A stretch of 64,000 bases of DNA from Croceimicrobium sp965279135. Lineage in GTDB: Bacteria > Bacteroidota > Bacteroidia > Flavobacteriales > Schleiferiaceae. The notes beneath the pieces were generated by a model. It had not been told where the DNA came from, made no database searches, and worked only from the letters and a program-made list of their open reading frames with translations. The translations under genes and the position numbers were made by a program. The stretch spans positions 1,736,001-1,800,000 of the forward strand of contig OZ257133.1 of NCBI GenBank assembly GCA_965279135.1. Direction: 5' to 3'. Below are positions 33,308 to 42,192 of this stretch, in pieces (positions within the stretch are counted from its first letter, which is position 1; every line of letters begins with the position of its first letter).

Positions 33308-34762
33308 ATGGCGCAGACCAACAATTATCAAGATTCTGTGGCACAAAGGATTCAGCAAGAAAAGCTGGCCGTGCAGTTTATCAAGAACATCAATGATCTC
33401 TACCTGGATAAAGGCATTGAAACGGTTCTTTTCCGGAATACCTTGGTGGATCAACGTCCGAGTGAAGTTTTAAACCTTCATGCTTATGCAAGAAACTTCG
33501 TTGGACAAAACATCACTATTTCCGATACAGTAAGTCTATTAGACGAATTAGTGAAGCTGGATTTGGCACCAGCCAGAATGGACATCGGCCGTTTGGCGAG
33601 TGAGTGGCTCAATGAAGGTGCTGATTATGCCAATGAGACGGTTTTCCTAATGGACAAACTGAAAAACTTCATCGGACCGGACTATATGGTGCGCACTACT
33701 CCCAAGGATGTAGTGCTTTATGGTTTTGGTCGTATTGGCCGTTTAGTAGCTCGTGAGTTAATGGCTCAGGAAGGAATGGGTGAGCAATTAAGACTTCGTG
33801 CAGTGGTAAGCCGTGGAGAAACTCCAGAAAGTCTTGAAAAACGTGCCTCCCTGCTAAGAGTAGATTCAGTACATGGTGATTTCCCAGGAACTGTGGAAGC
33901 GGATGTTGAAAATATGGCCCTTATCATTGATGGCCGTCAGATTAAATTCATCAGCGCTAAAGCACCAGAAGATATTGACTATACCGAATATGGCATTCAT
34001 GATGCTCTTGTAATTGACAATACAGGAGCTTTCCGCGATGAGGAAGCTTTGGGACGTCATTTAAAGGCTAAAGGTGTAGCCAAAGTATTATTAACTGCTC
34101 CTGGTAAGGGAGTACCGAATATTGTCCACGGTGTTAATCAAACGGATTACGATCCAAATGAGGTTGACATCTTCTCTGCTGCAAGTTGTACAACCAATGC
34201 CATTACTCCTGTCTTAAAAGTCATTGAAGATGCTTTTGGAGTAGTTCGTGGGCATATTGAAACCGTGCACGCTTACACCAATGACCAAAACTTGGTGGAC
34301 AATATGCACAAGAAATACCGTCGTGGTCGTGCAGCGGCCTTAAACATGGTAATTACTGAAACCGGTGCTGGCAAAGCAGTTGCCAAGGCTTTACCAGAAT
34401 TGGCTGGAAAACTAACTTCAAATGCGATTAGAGTACCTGTTCCCAACGGTTCCCTTGCCATCCTTAACCTTGAGGTGAATAAGAGCACCGATTTAGAGAG
34501 CGTTAACGAAGTGATGCGTACCGCTGCCTTAAAAGGTGATTTGGTAGAGCAAATTCGTTACAGCATGAGCAACGAATTGGTTTCCAGCGATATTGTTGGC
34601 GAATCTTGTCCTTCCGTTTTCGATAGTCCAGCCACTATTGTAGATAGCAATGGTAAAAACATGACGCTCTACGTTTGGTACGACAATGAGTATGGTTACA
34701 GCCGCCAGGTGATTCGCTTGAGTAAGTATATTGCTCAGGTGCGTAGGAAGAGATATTATTAG
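33308..34762 (+). CDS. gap: glyceraldehyde-3-phosphate dehydrogenase, long form
   Basis: 484 residues, about 150 longer than classical GAPDH. The first 130 residues are an extra helical domain with no recognised motif. The dinucleotide site VVLYGFGRIGRLVARE starts near residue 133 and the catalytic Cys is in SAASCTTNAITP near 295. HAYTNDQNLVDNMHKKYRRG and WYDNEYGYSRQVI are conserved. This long form is common in Bacteroidota as a second GAPDH. Own promoter-like element and strong terminator; single-gene unit. Cofactor preference and direction are not readable from sequence. Confidence 0.92.
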   Translation: MAQTNNYQDSVAQRIQQEKLAVQFIKNINDLYLDKGIETVLFRNTLVDQRPSEVLNLHAYARNFVGQNITISDTVSLLDELVKLDLAPARMDIGRLASEWLNEGADYANETVFLMDKLKNFIGPDYMVRTTPKDVVLYGFGRIGRLVARELMAQEGMGEQLRLRAVVSRGETPESLEKRASLLRVDSVHGDFPGTVEADVENMALIIDGRQIKFISAKAPEDIDYTEYGIHDALVIDNTGAFRDEEALGRHLKAKGVAKVLLTAPGKGVPNIVHGVNQTDYDPNEVDIFSAASCTTNAITPVLKVIEDAFGVVRGHIETVHAYTNDQNLVDNMHKKYRRGRAAALNMVITETGAGKAVAKALPELAGKLTSNAIRVPVPNGSLAILNLEVNKSTDLESVNEVMRTAALKGDLVEQIRYSMSNELVSSDIVGESCPSVFDSPATIVDSNGKNMTLYVWYDNEYGYSRQVIRLSKYIAQVRRKRYY

Positions 34763-34850
34763 TAGAAAGTACAAAGTATTTAGTAGATAGTAGTTGGTAG
34801 ATGGTACTTGGTACTTTCTACTTTCTACTTTCTACCTTCTACCAATCTAA
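34763..34850. repeat. inward-facing heptad repeat arrays
   Basis: Left arm is seven degenerate heptads of the form NNNGTAG or NNAGTAC; right arm is the same word on the other strand (CTACTTT repeated, read on the minus strand as AAAGTAG). They meet at GGTACTTGGTAC. The whole can fold into a long imperfect hairpin just after the GAPDH stop. Confidence 0.75.
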
Positions 34851-34866
34851 TTGAATAGCAAAATTG

Positions 34867-34906
34867 AAAGGTCATTCTGAGGTTTCAGGGTGGCCTTTTT
34901 TATTTT
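34867..34906 (+). terminator. terminator of GAPDH gene
   Basis: A 14-base-pair stem (AAAGGTCATTCTGA with TCAGGGTGGCCTTT, including G-T pairs) with a GGTT loop, then a T-rich run. Confidence 0.9.
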
Positions 34907-34953
34907 TAGTCCTTCAATCTCAATGATAAGCTCTGGAGGAGAATCCACAAATA

Positions 34954-35799
34954 GTGCGCTACAAAAAGCTAGTTTCCTATATAGAGGAAAACCTTAGCGA
35001 AGAGCTTAGCATCTCCAAAGTGGAAGCGGTATCTCACTATTCCTATCGTAACATCAATCGCATCTTTCAGGGTCTGCATGGTGAAACGATTGGTAAGTAT
35101 GTCAAACGTTTAAGATTAGAAAAGGCGGCGCAATACCTGAAGTATTCCGAAATGGGTATTCGACAAATCGCCTTGGAAGTAGGATTTGAGGATCGATCCG
35201 TTTTTAGCAAAGCGTTTAAGAAACGATTTAAATGCTCCCCCCAGGCATTTAGAGATCAAACCATAGAGAATATCGAATCAATAATTGAGTCTCTATCTCC
35301 TCAAAATCCCGCTGAAAGAGCGAAGCTCAATTTTGAAATTATCCTGCTTCCTCATTTTGAATACCTATTCCTGGAATACCGCGGAAGTTTTGAGGATCAT
35401 GAAGCAATTAATGAGGCCTGGAATAAACTGTTAAAATATGCAGAGGCGAATAAGCTGCTGAACAGGCACTCCATGTTTTTTACCGAAGTAGTTGATGATC
35501 TTGAGATCAGCGATCATATTCACTCTCGCTACAATTTAGCCATAGCTTTTGAAGAGCCCATAGCCTTGGAACCAAGCGAATTATTTAGAAAGAGATCACA
35601 TCGGAAACAGAAGTATGTGAAGTTTCAATTTGATGGCTCAATTGAAAACAGCAAAGATTTCTATCAACAGATCTACGCTTTCTGGATGTTTGATGTGAAG
35701 CAGGAATTCGTGGATTTACCGATTTTGGAGTTCTATATTCCTTCAGAAGAGAAAGCAGAGGAAATCAAAGGAATCGAGATTTACATTCCGATCTTATAA
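34954..35799 (+). CDS. AraC-family regulator with GyrI-like effector domain
   Basis: 281 residues, GTG start with GGAGGA at 34935-34940. Residues 1-100 carry two HTH motifs (LSISKVEAVSHYSYRNINRI; MGIRQIALEVGFEDRSVFSK), and 120-281 form a GyrI-like ligand pocket (FEIILLPHFEYLFLEYRGSF ... ILEFYIPSEEKAEEIKGIE, each under 20 residues here as parts). This is the Rob/SoxS-GyrI fusion layout; ligand unknown. The following TGTCC-AAAAA-GGACA palindrome (35800-35814) lies before the hydroxylase gene and could be its operator. Confidence 0.92.
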   Translation: MRYKKLVSYIEENLSEELSISKVEAVSHYSYRNINRIFQGLHGETIGKYVKRLRLEKAAQYLKYSEMGIRQIALEVGFEDRSVFSKAFKKRFKCSPQAFRDQTIENIESIIESLSPQNPAERAKLNFEIILLPHFEYLFLEYRGSFEDHEAINEAWNKLLKYAEANKLLNRHSMFFTEVVDDLEISDHIHSRYNLAIAFEEPIALEPSELFRKRSHRKQKYVKFQFDGSIENSKDFYQQIYAFWMFDVKQEFVDLPILEFYIPSEEKAEEIKGIEIYIPIL

Positions 35800-35844
35800 T
35801 GTCCAAAAAGGACACCCTTTAACTTTTTGGCCCCTCTAGATTTG
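35800..35844 (+). promoter_or_regulatory. palindrome and -7 element before the fatty acid hydroxylase gene
   Basis: TGTCC-AAAAA-GGACA (35800-35814) begins directly after the AraC stop codon; TAGATTTG (35837-35844) matches the -7 consensus 21 bases before the ATG at 35865. Confidence 0.5.
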
Positions 35845-35864
35845 TCAGGAAATTAAATTCTGAC

Positions 35865-36734
35865 ATGAGTGATTTAATCCAAAAGATAGAGGCCAATGTG
35901 GAGCTGATCATATTTATCATTTTCATATTCTCCATTGGACTGGCCCTGGTGGAGTTTATATGGGAGCTCTACAAAAAGAAGATAAATACCTGGAGATTAG
36001 GAGAAATGTGGGCTAGCCTCTCCGTGTTCTTAGTGGCTCAACTTTTAGAAAAAAGTACATCTGCCATCTTCATTGGTGCTTTTCTGATCACCGGGTCCCT
36101 CATTCCCTGGGAAATACCCATCAATACCTGGACGGTTTTGCTCTGCCTTGTATTAGTAGACTTTGTGTATTACTGGGAACATGTGATCGAGCATCGCGTC
36201 CGAATTCTTTGGACCTATCACAGCATCCATCATAGCTCTCCGATTTACAACTACACTACTGCTATGCGAGTTTCATTTATTGATAACCTAATTACTTGGA
36301 TTTTTTACCTCCCATTAATCCTAGTTGGTTTTAATGCTTACATCGTACTCATCTGTTTCTTTCTGGTATTAGTGTATCAATTTTGGTTGCATACTGAGAT
36401 TATTGGTAAACTAGGATGGTTCGAAAAGGTCTTCATGACTCCCTCTCAACATCGGGTACATCATGGATCAGACCCTGAGTATCTGGACAAGAACTTTGGG
36501 GCCCTTTTTAGTATATGGGATCGGCTATTTGGCACTTACCAGGAAGAGAAACAGAGGCCTACCTACGGGCTTACCAAACCGATAAACACCATTAACCCCA
36601 TAAAGATTCACCTTTCAGAATTTCAGAACATCTATAAGGATCTTAAAAAGTCCCGAAGCTTTAAAGATGCCCTTGGTTATCTTACGAATGCACCAGGCTG
36701 GAAACCTCAAAAACCTCATAGCGATGATTCTTAA
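35865..36734 (+). CDS. sterol desaturase / fatty acid hydroxylase family protein
   Basis: 289 residues with several membrane helices (about 14-36, 48-90, 95-112, 140-175). Di-iron histidine clusters are WEHVIEHRV, HSIHHSSP and HRVHHGSD, with an additional HTE in LWLHTEIIG. Acts in the membrane to hydroxylate or desaturate a lipid or carotenoid. Overlaps the next gene by 11 bases. Confidence 0.9.
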   Translation: MSDLIQKIEANVELIIFIIFIFSIGLALVEFIWELYKKKINTWRLGEMWASLSVFLVAQLLEKSTSAIFIGAFLITGSLIPWEIPINTWTVLLCLVLVDFVYYWEHVIEHRVRILWTYHSIHHSSPIYNYTTAMRVSFIDNLITWIFYLPLILVGFNAYIVLICFFLVLVYQFWLHTEIIGKLGWFEKVFMTPSQHRVHHGSDPEYLDKNFGALFSIWDRLFGTYQEEKQRPTYGLTKPINTINPIKIHLSEFQNIYKDLKKSRSFKDALGYLTNAPGWKPQKPHSDDS

Positions 36735-37560
36735 AAACCTTTTCAAAGCGCATAGCGGCCGACTTTACCTAACTTTTAGTCTTATCCTGATTGAGTCTCT
36801 GCTTGCTTTACTCTTTCCACTCTTCATCGGTTTTGCCATTGACGATGCACTTAACCAACAGTATGAAGGTGCAATGCTATTGGGAAGCCTTGGTCTCTTA
36901 ACTCTGATTATAGGTGTTTCTCGGAGAGTTTTTGACTCTCGACTTTATGCCCGCATATACCAGCGACTAGGATCTAAAATTGTTGGAGAACTACCTGAAG
37001 GTAAAGAGTCGCAAAAGTCAGCTCGATTAAGCATGCTTAAAGAACTGGTGGAGTTTCTGGAAAACTCTAGCCCAGAACTTATTGGCACCATGATAAGCCT
37101 AATAGGGGTAATAGCAATTATTGGTAGCTTAAACATTCAGGTTTTCATAGGAAGTCTCATAGTTACCATCCCTGTTTTTCTAACCTACTGGTTGAGTCGT
37201 AAAAAGACCTACACCCTAAATAAGGCCTCTAATGATGAATTGGAAAAGCAGGTTGAAGTATTGAGTAGCAATAATCAAGAAGCACTTAAGCTTCATTTGA
37301 ATAAAATGATGAAGTGGAACATTAAGCTATCCGACCTTGAAGCGTTGAACTTCTCGCTTTCCTGGCTAAGCTTAATTATATTCCTTATCGCCGCGATTAT
37401 ACTAAGTGCCCAGGTTGAAAATGTTCAATACGGAGCCTTGTTTGCATTGATCATGTATGTATTTCAATTCCTGGAAAATGTGATGAACCTCCCCTTCTTC
37501 TATCAGAATTGGCTTCGCTTAAAAGAGATTTTGTATCGATTGGATGGTAGAGCCGAATGA
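36724..37560 (+). CDS. ABC-transporter-like six-helix membrane protein without ATPase
   Basis: 278 residues from ATG 36724. It resembles only the membrane half of an ABC exporter: LYLTFSLILIESLLALLFPL, FIGFAIDDALNQQYEGAM (the early exporter pattern), then helices around residues 125-160 and 215-265. There is no Walker A or B sequence and the frame ends right after the last helix with a short NWLRLKEILYRLDG tail that normally precedes the ATPase. Homologous ATPase-free six-TM proteins exist in bacteria; role unknown. Cotranscribed with the hydroxylase. Confidence 0.8.
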   Translation: MILKNLFKAHSGRLYLTFSLILIESLLALLFPLFIGFAIDDALNQQYEGAMLLGSLGLLTLIIGVSRRVFDSRLYARIYQRLGSKIVGELPEGKESQKSARLSMLKELVEFLENSSPELIGTMISLIGVIAIIGSLNIQVFIGSLIVTIPVFLTYWLSRKKTYTLNKASNDELEKQVEVLSSNNQEALKLHLNKMMKWNIKLSDLEALNFSLSWLSLIIFLIAAIILSAQVENVQYGALFALIMYVFQFLENVMNLPFFYQNWLRLKEILYRLDGRAE

Positions 37561-37617
37561 CCAGATTCTTGGATGGAAAGCATTAAGCTACTACCTTGAG
37601 GTTAAAATGATCTTCTA

Positions 37618-38190
37618 ATGATCAATAACCTAATCCAATACTTTGAGAGCCAAACGGCATTGAGTGCTGAGGAGCGGCAGTTTTTAATTGACCACATTGA
37701 ATTGCGTCGGGTGCTTAAAAACGAAATATTACTTTCTCAAGGTCAAATCTCGCGGGAGTTCTATTTCATGCTTAAAGGAATTGTAAGACTCTATTACTTA
37801 AAGGACGTGGCCGAAAAAACGGCATTCTTTTATACGGAGAACAGTTTTGTGAGTTCTTATGAGAGCTTTATCCGGCAAAGCCCTGCAAAACATAACCTTC
37901 AGGCTATTGAAGAAACACATCTGGCAGTGATCAGCTATGATCTAGCCTATGAGATTTTGGACAAATTCCCCAAATTCGAGTTCCTTGCTCGAATGATGAT
38001 GGAAGAAGAGCTCATCATATATCAAGATATAATTTCCTCCTTCATCACTCTAAGCGCAGAGGAACGCTACCTGAAGCTCTTAAAAGATCAATCGGAAATC
38101 ATTCAGAGGGTTCCTCAACACCAACTGGCCACTTACTTAGGGGTTAGTGCCGAAACCTTAAGTCGCATTCGCCGCAGGATCGTTTCTTGA
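37618..38190 (+). CDS. Crp/Fnr-family regulator
   Basis: 190 residues: cyclic-nucleotide-binding-like barrel (residues 10-115, ILLSQGQISREFYFMLKGIV) and C-terminal winged helix whose recognition helix is LATYLGVSAETLSRIRRRI. The arginine that binds cAMP phosphate is not evident, as in most Bacteroidota homologues. Likely controls the small membrane proteins or enzymes that follow. No FeS cysteines. Confidence 0.9.
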   Translation: MINNLIQYFESQTALSAEERQFLIDHIELRRVLKNEILLSQGQISREFYFMLKGIVRLYYLKDVAEKTAFFYTENSFVSSYESFIRQSPAKHNLQAIEETHLAVISYDLAYEILDKFPKFEFLARMMMEEELIIYQDIISSFITLSAEERYLKLLKDQSEIIQRVPQHQLATYLGVSAETLSRIRRRIVS

Positions 38191-38245
38191 CATTCGTCAA
38201 CCAGTCAATCTTCCATTAGTCTTTTCCTTTGTTTCAAAAGAAATT

Positions 38246-38578
38246 ATGAAAAGAGTATATCTGGTTTTAATGGTTATCGGAACAATAATGCCAAACATCT
38301 TTATGGTTCTCGAATCGATGGAGAGTGGAAACTACTTCCTTTACCTGCGTCCGCTTGATACCATACAGGATATGTTTGCCAACCATGTCGCCTCTGCTTT
38401 TGCTACGGATCTACTGGTCTTAGTAGTTTTCTTCTTCCTCTGGTCATATCGGGAATCAAAGAATCTAAAAATGCAAAGCCCCATCTGGGTCTGGCTTTAT
38501 ACTATGATTTTCGGACTGGCTGGTGGTCTTCCCTTATTCCTTTACCTAAGAGAATCGCATTTGGAAAAGGCTCATTAA
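38246..38578 (+). CDS. DUF2834 membrane protein
   Basis: 110 residues with three membrane helices: MKRVYLVLMVIGTIMPNIFM, a central one around residues 50-70 after FANHVASAFATDLLV, and a final one after MQSPIWVWLY. The FAN-x-AS-x-FA-x-D sequence is the DUF2834 hallmark. Function unknown. Follows the Crp gene by 55 bases. Confidence 0.85.
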   Translation: MKRVYLVLMVIGTIMPNIFMVLESMESGNYFLYLRPLDTIQDMFANHVASAFATDLLVLVVFFFLWSYRESKNLKMQSPIWVWLYTMIFGLAGGLPLFLYLRESHLEKAH

Positions 38579-38667
38579 GTTTATTAAGAACCGGATAGAC
38601 AATTTGGATCGATCAATTGACTACCAAAAGTATTTATGGATTTACTTTGGGGTCAAAATCCTTCCCT

Positions 38668-38961
38668 ATGCTTAAGACTGCAATGGGCCGTTTGCGCATT
38701 ATCGCCTTTATTGAAGGGGTGTCTTTCTTATTACTGCTTTTTTTAACCATGCCGCTTAAATACCTGTATGACATGCCAATGCCCAATAAGGTGATGGGTA
38801 TGTTACATGGTGTCCTGTTTCTGCTCTACATCCTGGCAGTATTTCTTGTGGGAAGTGATTTTAAATGGAGTTTCCGAAAGCACTTTTTAGCTCTGCTTGC
38901 CGCAATTATCCCTTTTGGCACTTTCTGGGCGGATAAGAAGCTATTTAGAACTGCCGACTAA
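38668..38961 (+). CDS. DUF3817 membrane protein
   Basis: 97 residues from ATG 38668 (the frame is open back to a TTG at 38617). Three membrane helices with the family pattern FIEGVSFLLLLFLTMPLKY, MLHGVLFLLYILAVF and FLALLAAIIPFGTFWADKKL. This matches DUF3817/YdzA. Function unknown; sits in the same plus-strand run as DUF2834. Confidence 0.85.
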   Translation: MLKTAMGRLRIIAFIEGVSFLLLLFLTMPLKYLYDMPMPNKVMGMLHGVLFLLYILAVFLVGSDFKWSFRKHFLALLAAIIPFGTFWADKKLFRTAD

Positions 38962-38996
38962 TTTCTATTTTCATGCGGTACTATTAGGTACTAAGC

Positions 38997-39536
38997 ATGA
39001 AATTTGAAATTGAACAAGCCATAGAGATTCTCGAACGCACGCCTGAAACTCTTTCAGCTCTTTTAAGTGGAATTTCCAATCCTTGGCTACACAACAATGA
39101 AGGTCAGGATACCTGGAGTCCTTACCAAATTGTTGGACACCTAATTCACGGGGAGAAGACCGATTGGATAATCAGGGCTAAGATCATTCTCTCTGATCGC
39201 GAATCTAAAACTTTTGAACCCTTCGATCGCTTTGCTCAGGAAAGAGAAAACCAAGACTTAAGTATGGATCAACTGCTATCCGACTTTAAGCGATTAAGGA
39301 TTCAGAATCTGAAAGCTTTAAGGAATCTGGAGATCGATGAAACCAAATTACAGGCAAAAGGAAATCACCCAGAATTGGGGGCGGTCAATCTAAAAGAACT
39401 ACTAGCGGCCTGGGTAGCACATGATCTGGGGCATATTGCTCAAATAAGTCGGGTTATGGCCAAGCAATATCATTCGGAAGTTGGAGTATGGGAGGCCTAT
39501 TTAGGAATCCTAAATCAAAGAGGAAGTAGCAAATGA
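38997..39536 (+). CDS. DinB-family protein
   Basis: 179 residues. Four-helix DinB fold with the metal-binding histidines in QIVGHLIHGE and in WVAHDLGHIAQISR. Relatives are thiol-dependent S-transferases or hydrolases, including bacillithiol-linked enzymes; the window also encodes bshA (63242), which makes that substrate class plausible. Overlaps the DUF1835 gene by 4 bases. Confidence 0.9.
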   Translation: MKFEIEQAIEILERTPETLSALLSGISNPWLHNNEGQDTWSPYQIVGHLIHGEKTDWIIRAKIILSDRESKTFEPFDRFAQERENQDLSMDQLLSDFKRLRIQNLKALRNLEIDETKLQAKGNHPELGAVNLKELLAAWVAHDLGHIAQISRVMAKQYHSEVGVWEAYLGILNQRGSSK

Positions 39537-40270
39537 CAGCCGTCTATCATATCCTAAATGGCGATGCTCTGCGAGAGCAATTGCCAAGCGACATTGATGG
39601 AGAAATAATTGTAGCCCGTGAGTGTTTGGTTGATGGACCGGTTAATGCGAGAAGCTTAGAAGAGTTGTTTTCTATCCGCGCAAGCTTCCTTCTAGAAAAC
39701 TATGGTATTAGTAAGGAAAGCTACTTTGAAGAAAGTGCGAATGAGTTTAAAAGGGTATTGGCTATTCCCTCCGATTCGGAAGTAAATCTTTGGTTTGAAG
39801 AGGATCTGTTCTGCCAGGTTAACCTTTGGTTTGTATGCTCCCTACTAGATTCAAGTAAGCTAAATCTGGTTTTACCTGGAACTGATATCCAATATGGCTT
39901 TGGTGGTCTGGATACAGAAGGTTTACTAAATGCTTTTAAAAGACGCGCAGCCCTCAGAATTAAGAATCAGCTTGCAGAGCTCTGGTCTTGCTATCAAAGT
40001 CATAATCTCTCTCAATTAAAGCTTATAGCTCAAGAGTTGAACGATGAGTATCCATATATCAACCAGGCAGCTAAAGCTCACCTGGAGAGTATTCCATATA
40101 ATGGATATCTAGGTCGCCCTAAAGAAAGTCTCAAAGAAATCATGCAAGATTTGGACACCGAAAACTTTGGGCAAGTTTTTCAGGAATTCCAAAGGAGAGA
40201 AAGCATTTATGGTTTGGGAGACTTGCAGGTTAAACGCTTGTTTGATGAATTACTTCTTAGCGGTTCATAG
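39533..40270 (+). CDS. DUF1835-domain protein
   Basis: 245 residues, cytoplasmic. The N-terminus YHILNGDALREQLP with IIVARECLVDGPV is the DUF1835 signature, followed by VNLWFEEDLFCQVNLW. The C-terminal half (TEGLLNAFKRRAALRIKNQL onward) is helical. Function unknown. Cotranscribed with DinB by a 4-base overlap. Confidence 0.85.
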   Translation: MTAVYHILNGDALREQLPSDIDGEIIVARECLVDGPVNARSLEELFSIRASFLLENYGISKESYFEESANEFKRVLAIPSDSEVNLWFEEDLFCQVNLWFVCSLLDSSKLNLVLPGTDIQYGFGGLDTEGLLNAFKRRAALRIKNQLAELWSCYQSHNLSQLKLIAQELNDEYPYINQAAKAHLESIPYNGYLGRPKESLKEIMQDLDTENFGQVFQEFQRRESIYGLGDLQVKRLFDELLLSGS

Positions 40271-40367
40271 AAACAACAGCGAAATGTATTCAAGCTTCCG
40301 CGACTAGAATAGCTTAAGCCGTCTCCGTCTTTCTACTTTTACCTCATTGTTTAAGAGCAGATTAACA

Positions 40368-41273
40368 ATGGAGGAAATCTATCACATCTCAAGTATTGCC
40401 GAAGCCTACCAATTTATGGGAGCGGGAAAAGCACCTCATCCCCTTATTACAATTATAAGGCAATGGCCAGATAATGTACAGGCATTTAAGAACATTAAGT
40501 TCACCAGCGATTTGTATTATATGGCCTTAAAGCGCAATATAAGCGGGAGTTTCCAGTACGGAAGGAATTCCTACGATTACCAGGAAGGTACTATGGTTTT
40601 TATCGCTCCTGGTCAGGTTGCCTCCTTCACCATGAAAGGAGTGGCCCCAGGTTCACATGGCTGGACGATTCTCTTCCATCCAGACCTCATTCGAAAAAGC
40701 AAATTGGGGGAATCGATTCGAAACTATTCCTTTTTCAATTATGAAATTAATGAGGCCTTGCATCTATCAGAAAAGGAACGCCAATTCTTAAATACACTGG
40801 TCGATACCATAGAACAGGAAATAAATCAAAACATGGATCGGCACTCCCAAGAACTGATTATTCAAAACATTGAAACCATCCTCAAATACTGCGATCGCTA
40901 CTATGATCGTCAGTTTTACACCCGGAGTAATTTAAATAAAGGATTAATAGGTCAGTTTGAGCGTTTCCTTCATAGCTATTTCACTTCCGGGGAATGGTCT
41001 GAAAAAGGCATACCCAGCATTGATACTTGCGGAGCCGCACTTAATCTTTCCGGTGCCTATTTAAGCGACCTTCTTCGCAATGAAACCGGCAAAAGTGCAA
41101 AGGATCATATCTATAACTATCTGATCGAGAACGCCAAGACCATCCTTTTAAACTCTGGAGACTCGATTAGCCAAGTGGCTTACCGCCTTGGTTTTGAATA
41201 CCCTCAAAACTTTAGCAAACTCTTTAAAGCAAAGGTCGGCCTTAGCCCTAGTGAGTACCGAAATTTAAACTAG
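40368..41273 (+). CDS. AraC-family transcriptional regulator
   Basis: 301 residues from ATG 40368. An N-terminal cupin-like sensor (FQYGRNSYDYQEGTMVFIAP, GSHGWTILFHPDLIR) precedes two HTH motifs near the C-terminus (GAALNLSGAYLSDLLRNETG; SISQVAYRLGFEYPQNFSKL). Six bases before the short-chain dehydrogenase gene that it probably controls or is cotranscribed with. Confidence 0.9.
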   Translation: MEEIYHISSIAEAYQFMGAGKAPHPLITIIRQWPDNVQAFKNIKFTSDLYYMALKRNISGSFQYGRNSYDYQEGTMVFIAPGQVASFTMKGVAPGSHGWTILFHPDLIRKSKLGESIRNYSFFNYEINEALHLSEKERQFLNTLVDTIEQEINQNMDRHSQELIIQNIETILKYCDRYYDRQFYTRSNLNKGLIGQFERFLHSYFTSGEWSEKGIPSIDTCGAALNLSGAYLSDLLRNETGKSAKDHIYNYLIENAKTILLNSGDSISQVAYRLGFEYPQNFSKLFKAKVGLSPSEYRNLN

Positions 41274-41279
41274 ACTATT

Positions 41280-42179
41280 ATGAAATTAAACGCTTATAAT
41301 TTCGTCAAGGATTTAAACCTTGACGGTAGGACCTTTTTGATTACTGGTGCCTATTCAGGACTAGGTGCAATTCATTCCAAAGCCCTATTAAAGGCAGGTG
41401 CAACAGTGATTATAGCCGGACGAAACAACGAATCTCAAATAGCTTTCGGGAATGAATTGAGAAGCGAATTCCCAAATCTGAGTCCTTCACAAATTGACAC
41501 CAATCAAACCTTGGATTTAGGCGATCTAAGATCTGTGCAAAGCTTTGCGAAAAGTATTCTGTCTAAATACCAAAAGATTGACTGCCTTGTCTTAAACGCA
41601 GGGGTAATGTTTACTCCTCCAGGTAAAACCAAAGATGGCTTTGAAATCCAAATGGGACCCAATGTTATTGGACACTTCCTCCTGGCTAAAATGCTGGTCG
41701 AGATTACCGAAAGGCAGGTTTGGCTTTCTTCGCGCGGACATATTCGTTTTGGCTCTCCTCGAATTGACCTAGAGGCAATTACCCAGGTGGACCCCGAGAC
41801 CTATCAAACCAGACAACGCTATCAGCAGGCCAAACTTGGAAACATTCTATTGGCTAAACAATTCACAAAAGATTATCCTCATCTCAAGGCGGTATCCCTA
41901 CATCCTGGAGTGGTTAAAACCAATTTAGGTCGTCATATGTCGACTTGGAAAAAAGTGAAGTTTGTGCTCAGTCATCCCATCGCTATCATGAATATGGTAG
42001 AACCGGAAGAAGGAGCAGCAACCCAAGTAATGCTATCGGTTATTCCCGATGAAAAAATTAATAATGGCGCTTATTACATTGAGTGTGAAGTGGCAGAGGA
42101 AACGGAAAGCGCTCGCAATATGGAAGATGCCAAGGCCTTATTCGACTATTGCGAAAGAGTAACAAGAGATTTTCAGTAG
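41280..42179 (+). CDS. short-chain dehydrogenase/reductase
   Basis: 299 residues. Cofactor loop TGAYSGLGAIHSKALL (TGxxxGxG), LNAGVM, and the catalytic Tyr/Lys in YQQAKLGNILLAKQF. The long C-terminal part and LSSRGH resemble retinol-dehydrogenase-like enzymes. Substrate unknown; the partner regulator at 40368 suggests an inducible activity. Confidence 0.9.
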   Translation: MKLNAYNFVKDLNLDGRTFLITGAYSGLGAIHSKALLKAGATVIIAGRNNESQIAFGNELRSEFPNLSPSQIDTNQTLDLGDLRSVQSFAKSILSKYQKIDCLVLNAGVMFTPPGKTKDGFEIQMGPNVIGHFLLAKMLVEITERQVWLSSRGHIRFGSPRIDLEAITQVDPETYQTRQRYQQAKLGNILLAKQFTKDYPHLKAVSLHPGVVKTNLGRHMSTWKKVKFVLSHPIAIMNMVEPEEGAATQVMLSVIPDEKINNGAYYIECEVAEETESARNMEDAKALFDYCERVTRDFQ

Positions 42180-42192
42180 GATTGAAAAGGAG

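Noticed and set aside
34954..35799. Start at an internal ATG for the AraC-GyrI protein
   Set aside because: The GTG at 34954 has a GGAGGA upstream and gives the complete first helix of the HTH domain.
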